Shown here: in pieces, positions 62,206 through 64,000 of the stretch | How positions within the stretch are numbered: position 1 is the first letter of the stretch | How the letters are laid out: each line of letters starts with the position of its first letter | DNA from: Cyclobacterium roseum | GTDB lineage: Bacteria; Bacteroidota; Bacteroidia; Cytophagales; Cyclobacteriaceae | Assembly (NCBI RefSeq): GCF_010119225.1 | Contig: NZ_WNKF01000002.1 | Span: 496,001 to 560,000, forward strand | DNA: 64,000 bases | Direction: 5' to 3' | Notes under the pieces: model-generated | The model's input: the letters and a program-made list of their open reading frames with translations, nothing else | Database searches by the model: none | What the model was told of the DNA's origin: nothing | Program-made: the position numbers and the translations under genes

Positions 62206-63372
62206 ATGAAAAATTTTAACAGAAGGGACTGGCTTAAGACCAGCGTGCTAGGTTTAGGATCCCTGCCATTGATTACCGGAAACTTACATGCTAAGACAAA
62301 TGTAGTCTCCGGGAAAAACTGGAGCAGTGAAAGCATGTTATGGGAAATGAACCCCATTTACAAAGATGTGAAGATGAAGGCCAGGCTTTTGGCCAATGAA
62401 AATCCTTTTGGCCCTTCACCAAGTGTACAGAAAGCCATCGCTGAATCCATCAGCCTCGGAAATAGGTACGGTCATTCCGATGCAGCCTATCTAATAGGTA
62501 TGTTGGCGGAAAAAGAGGGCGTTAAACCTGAAAACATCATGCTTGGTCCCGGATCCACCGATATGTTGGAAAAAACGGCCATTGTTTTATGTAAAGATGG
62601 TGGAAATGTGGTTTCAGCTGATCCTTCCTACATGTCCCTTGTCAATACCGCAAAGGCCATGGGAGGTGAGTGGAAGGCGGTTCCACTGAAAATGGATTAT
62701 TCCCATGACCTGGACGGCATGGAAGCAGCCATCGATTCCGAAACCAAGCTTCTCTATGTATGTAACCCCAATAATCCAATGGGTGCCATCACCGACCCGG
62801 AAGATTTAAAAGCATTTTGTAAAAGCGCTTCAAAAAAGCGTCCCATATTTGTGGACGAAGCCTATTTGGAATTTATGGACAAGCCTGAGGATCACACCAT
62901 GGTAAACCTGGTTTCTCAGGGACATGATGTCATGGTGGCCAGAACCTTTTCCAAAATTCACGGAATGGCAGGTTTGCGGGTAGGATACCTGGTAGCTACC
63001 GAAGAGCGTATTAAATCCATCACCAGCATGGTTAGAGGTACAATGGGGTTATGTGTGACTTCCCTGAAAGGTGCCATCGCCAGCATCAAAGATGAGAAAT
63101 TTCTTGCTTCCTGCAGAAAATGGAATGCAGAATCGAAAGCGTATACCTTAGAGCAGGTAAAGTCTATGGGATTCGATCCGATTCCTTCTCACACCAGTTT
63201 TATGATTTTCCCTATCCAAGAGGAAGGCAAAGCATTTGCCGGAAAAATGATGGATCAAGGTGTCGGAATCCGTGTATACTCCATCGCCGACCAGCCCTGG
63301 TGTAGGGTAAGTATGGGTACCATGGATGAGATGAAGCTGTTTAGCAATGCGCTGAAAACGGTGACAACCTGA
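62206..63372 (+). CDS. Tat-exported class I/II aminotransferase (histidinol-phosphate aminotransferase-like)
   Basis: The 388-residue protein starts with a twin-arginine signal (NRRDWLKTSVLGLGSLPL). The fold type I PLP domain follows, with LLANENPFGPS, LGPGSTDML, CNPNNPMGAI, VDEAYLEFM and the cofactor lysine in FSKIHGMAGLRVGY, all as in HisC-like enzymes. Export to the periplasm argues against a role in histidine synthesis. The substrate is unknown. The AEC transporter gene follows 71 bases later in the same direction and may move a related acid. Confidence 0.9.
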   Translation: MKNFNRRDWLKTSVLGLGSLPLITGNLHAKTNVVSGKNWSSESMLWEMNPIYKDVKMKARLLANENPFGPSPSVQKAIAESISLGNRYGHSDAAYLIGMLAEKEGVKPENIMLGPGSTDMLEKTAIVLCKDGGNVVSADPSYMSLVNTAKAMGGEWKAVPLKMDYSHDLDGMEAAIDSETKLLYVCNPNNPMGAITDPEDLKAFCKSASKKRPIFVDEAYLEFMDKPEDHTMVNLVSQGHDVMVARTFSKIHGMAGLRVGYLVATEERIKSITSMVRGTMGLCVTSLKGAIASIKDEKFLASCRKWNAESKAYTLEQVKSMGFDPIPSHTSFMIFPIQEEGKAFAGKMMDQGVGIRVYSIADQPWCRVSMGTMDEMKLFSNALKTVTT

Positions 63373-63443
63373 TCCTGCGATTAGCAATAAGCCCCAAATA
63401 ACCACCCACTTTACCTTCACTAACAAACTGATTATTTATTCAT

Positions 63444-64000
63444 ATGAACTTAGCTGTCCAAAAGACGCTTTCTCTGCTATTGCTATTGGTTATCGGGTTT
63501 TTACTGAGAAAAAAGCTGAAAGATCCTGCCCAGCAGAAAGGGCTTAAAACGTTAATCCTAACAGTGGCTTTACCGGCAATTATATTTGTAGCATTGCTCA
63601 AAGCCGAGGTACAATGGGATTTGTTGGCTCTTCCCATAATGGCCATTTCATTTAACTTCCTATTATACTTCATCCTTAAATATACCCTGCCACTCTTCGG
63701 CATCGAAAAGGATTCGGCTTCGTATCGAACCTATTTGCTACTCTTTCCATCGCTCGCACCCGGGCTATCCTGCTTTCCATTCCTTATCGAATATCTGGGA
63801 GACGATGCACTCGCCTGGGGAGCACTGGCTGACATTGGAAACAAAGTATTTGTGCTGGTGATCGCCTATATGATCGCAATGAGTTGGTATTTTAAAATCA
63901 ATAAGGATATAAAAACCGGAAACAAAGATAAAATTAAGTCGCTGTTATTGAGTCTGGTAAATGAACCTATTAATATGGTTATTATCCTCGCGCTCATTTT
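63444..64000 (+). CDS. AEC family transporter (auxin efflux carrier type), 5' part
   Basis: About 185 codons are visible before the window ends. It shows five to six hydrophobic segments beginning MNLAVQKTLSLLLLLVIGF, with the typical LTVALPAIIFVALLK in the second helix, as in the Mem_trans (PF03547) family of carriers. Members move organic acids or amino-acid-like substrates. The full protein is expected to be about 300 residues. It is probably in the transcript of the aminotransferase. Confidence 0.8.
   Translation, partial: MNLAVQKTLSLLLLLVIGFLLRKKLKDPAQQKGLKTLILTVALPAIIFVALLKAEVQWDLLALPIMAISFNFLLYFILKYTLPLFGIEKDSASYRTYLLLFPSLAPGLSCFPFLIEYLGDDALAWGALADIGNKVFVLVIAYMIAMSWYFKINKDIKTGNKDKIKSLLLSLVNEPINMVIILALI

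Overview
The window reads as a chromosomal segment of a Bacteroidota bacterium, most likely order Cytophagales (Cyclobacteriaceae-like). The evidence is a SusC/SusD pair, many lipoproteins with a short lipobox, promoters of the Bacteroidota type (TTG or TTTG, about 19 bases, TAnnTTTG), several genes with little Shine-Dalgarno signal, receiver-Hpt hybrid kinases and Tat-exported metabolic enzymes. The family assignment is inference; no rRNA or usable tRNA gene is present to confirm it. Layout: 0-2.7 kb holds a compact minus-strand operon (OsmC peroxidase, 79-residue protein, Cache lipoprotein, membrane sensor cut by the window edge). 3-10.6 kb carries an M50/CBS protease, a CoA-transferase, a TPR histidine kinase, and a coupled pair of a Tat-exported PLP enzyme and a CrtI-like FAD enzyme. 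10.6-12.2 kb is a small accessory island: a YoeB/YefM toxin-antitoxin pair beside a decayed REP-associated transposase and two REP-like repeats. 12.2-18 kb has arginase, NUDIX, nitrilase-family, GH18, GH43 and EEP-phosphatase genes. 18-25.9 kb contains a 1340-residue hybrid kinase followed by the housekeeping run prs-rplY-pth, a thiamine-binding protein and a half-length Wzi barrel. 25.9-35.1 kb holds a Dabb lipoprotein, a single-domain response regulator, a GH3/beta-lactamase fusion, a sodium symporter, small membrane and lipoprotein genes, an esterase and an MscS channel. 35.1-38.5 kb holds an ECF sigma factor with a membrane partner, two decayed genes, a DUF1330 protein and a cyclase. 38.5-43.6 kb is the most plastic part: an AT-rich AlbA/GHKL-type regulator, about 1.9 kb of repeats and possible IS debris, a DUF3368/UPF0175 toxin-antitoxin pair enclosed by a perfect 100-bp direct repeat, and an unannotated 26-codon membrane peptide gene with its own promoter, terminator and a perfect 13-bp inverted repeat. 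43.7-56.5 kb has a CDF metal transporter, a serine hydrolase, and a susC-susD-VCBS/ASPIC operon with a long untranslated leader. 56.6-64 kb returns to core genes (metG) with DUF4174, a 2OG-Fe(II) oxygenase, a self-cleaving XRE/S24 regulator with a coupled 85-residue partner, a second Tat-exported aminotransferase and the start of an AEC transporter. How the genes work together: most of the window is ordinary core and accessory metabolism (polymer uptake and cleavage, peptidoglycan or chitin sugar turnover, translation) with dense signal transduction (three histidine-kinase-type sensors, a lone receiver, ECF sigma, S24 regulator). Both toxin-antitoxin modules sit between repeated sequences, and at least four interspersed repeat families occupy the larger intergenic gaps. 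I found no CRISPR array, prophage or intact insertion sequence. The observations most worth following are the 26-codon gene locus at 43.2-43.6 kb, the direct-repeat-bounded toxin-antitoxin module, and the OsmC-linked sensor operon whose periplasmic domain carries a CxxC pair.
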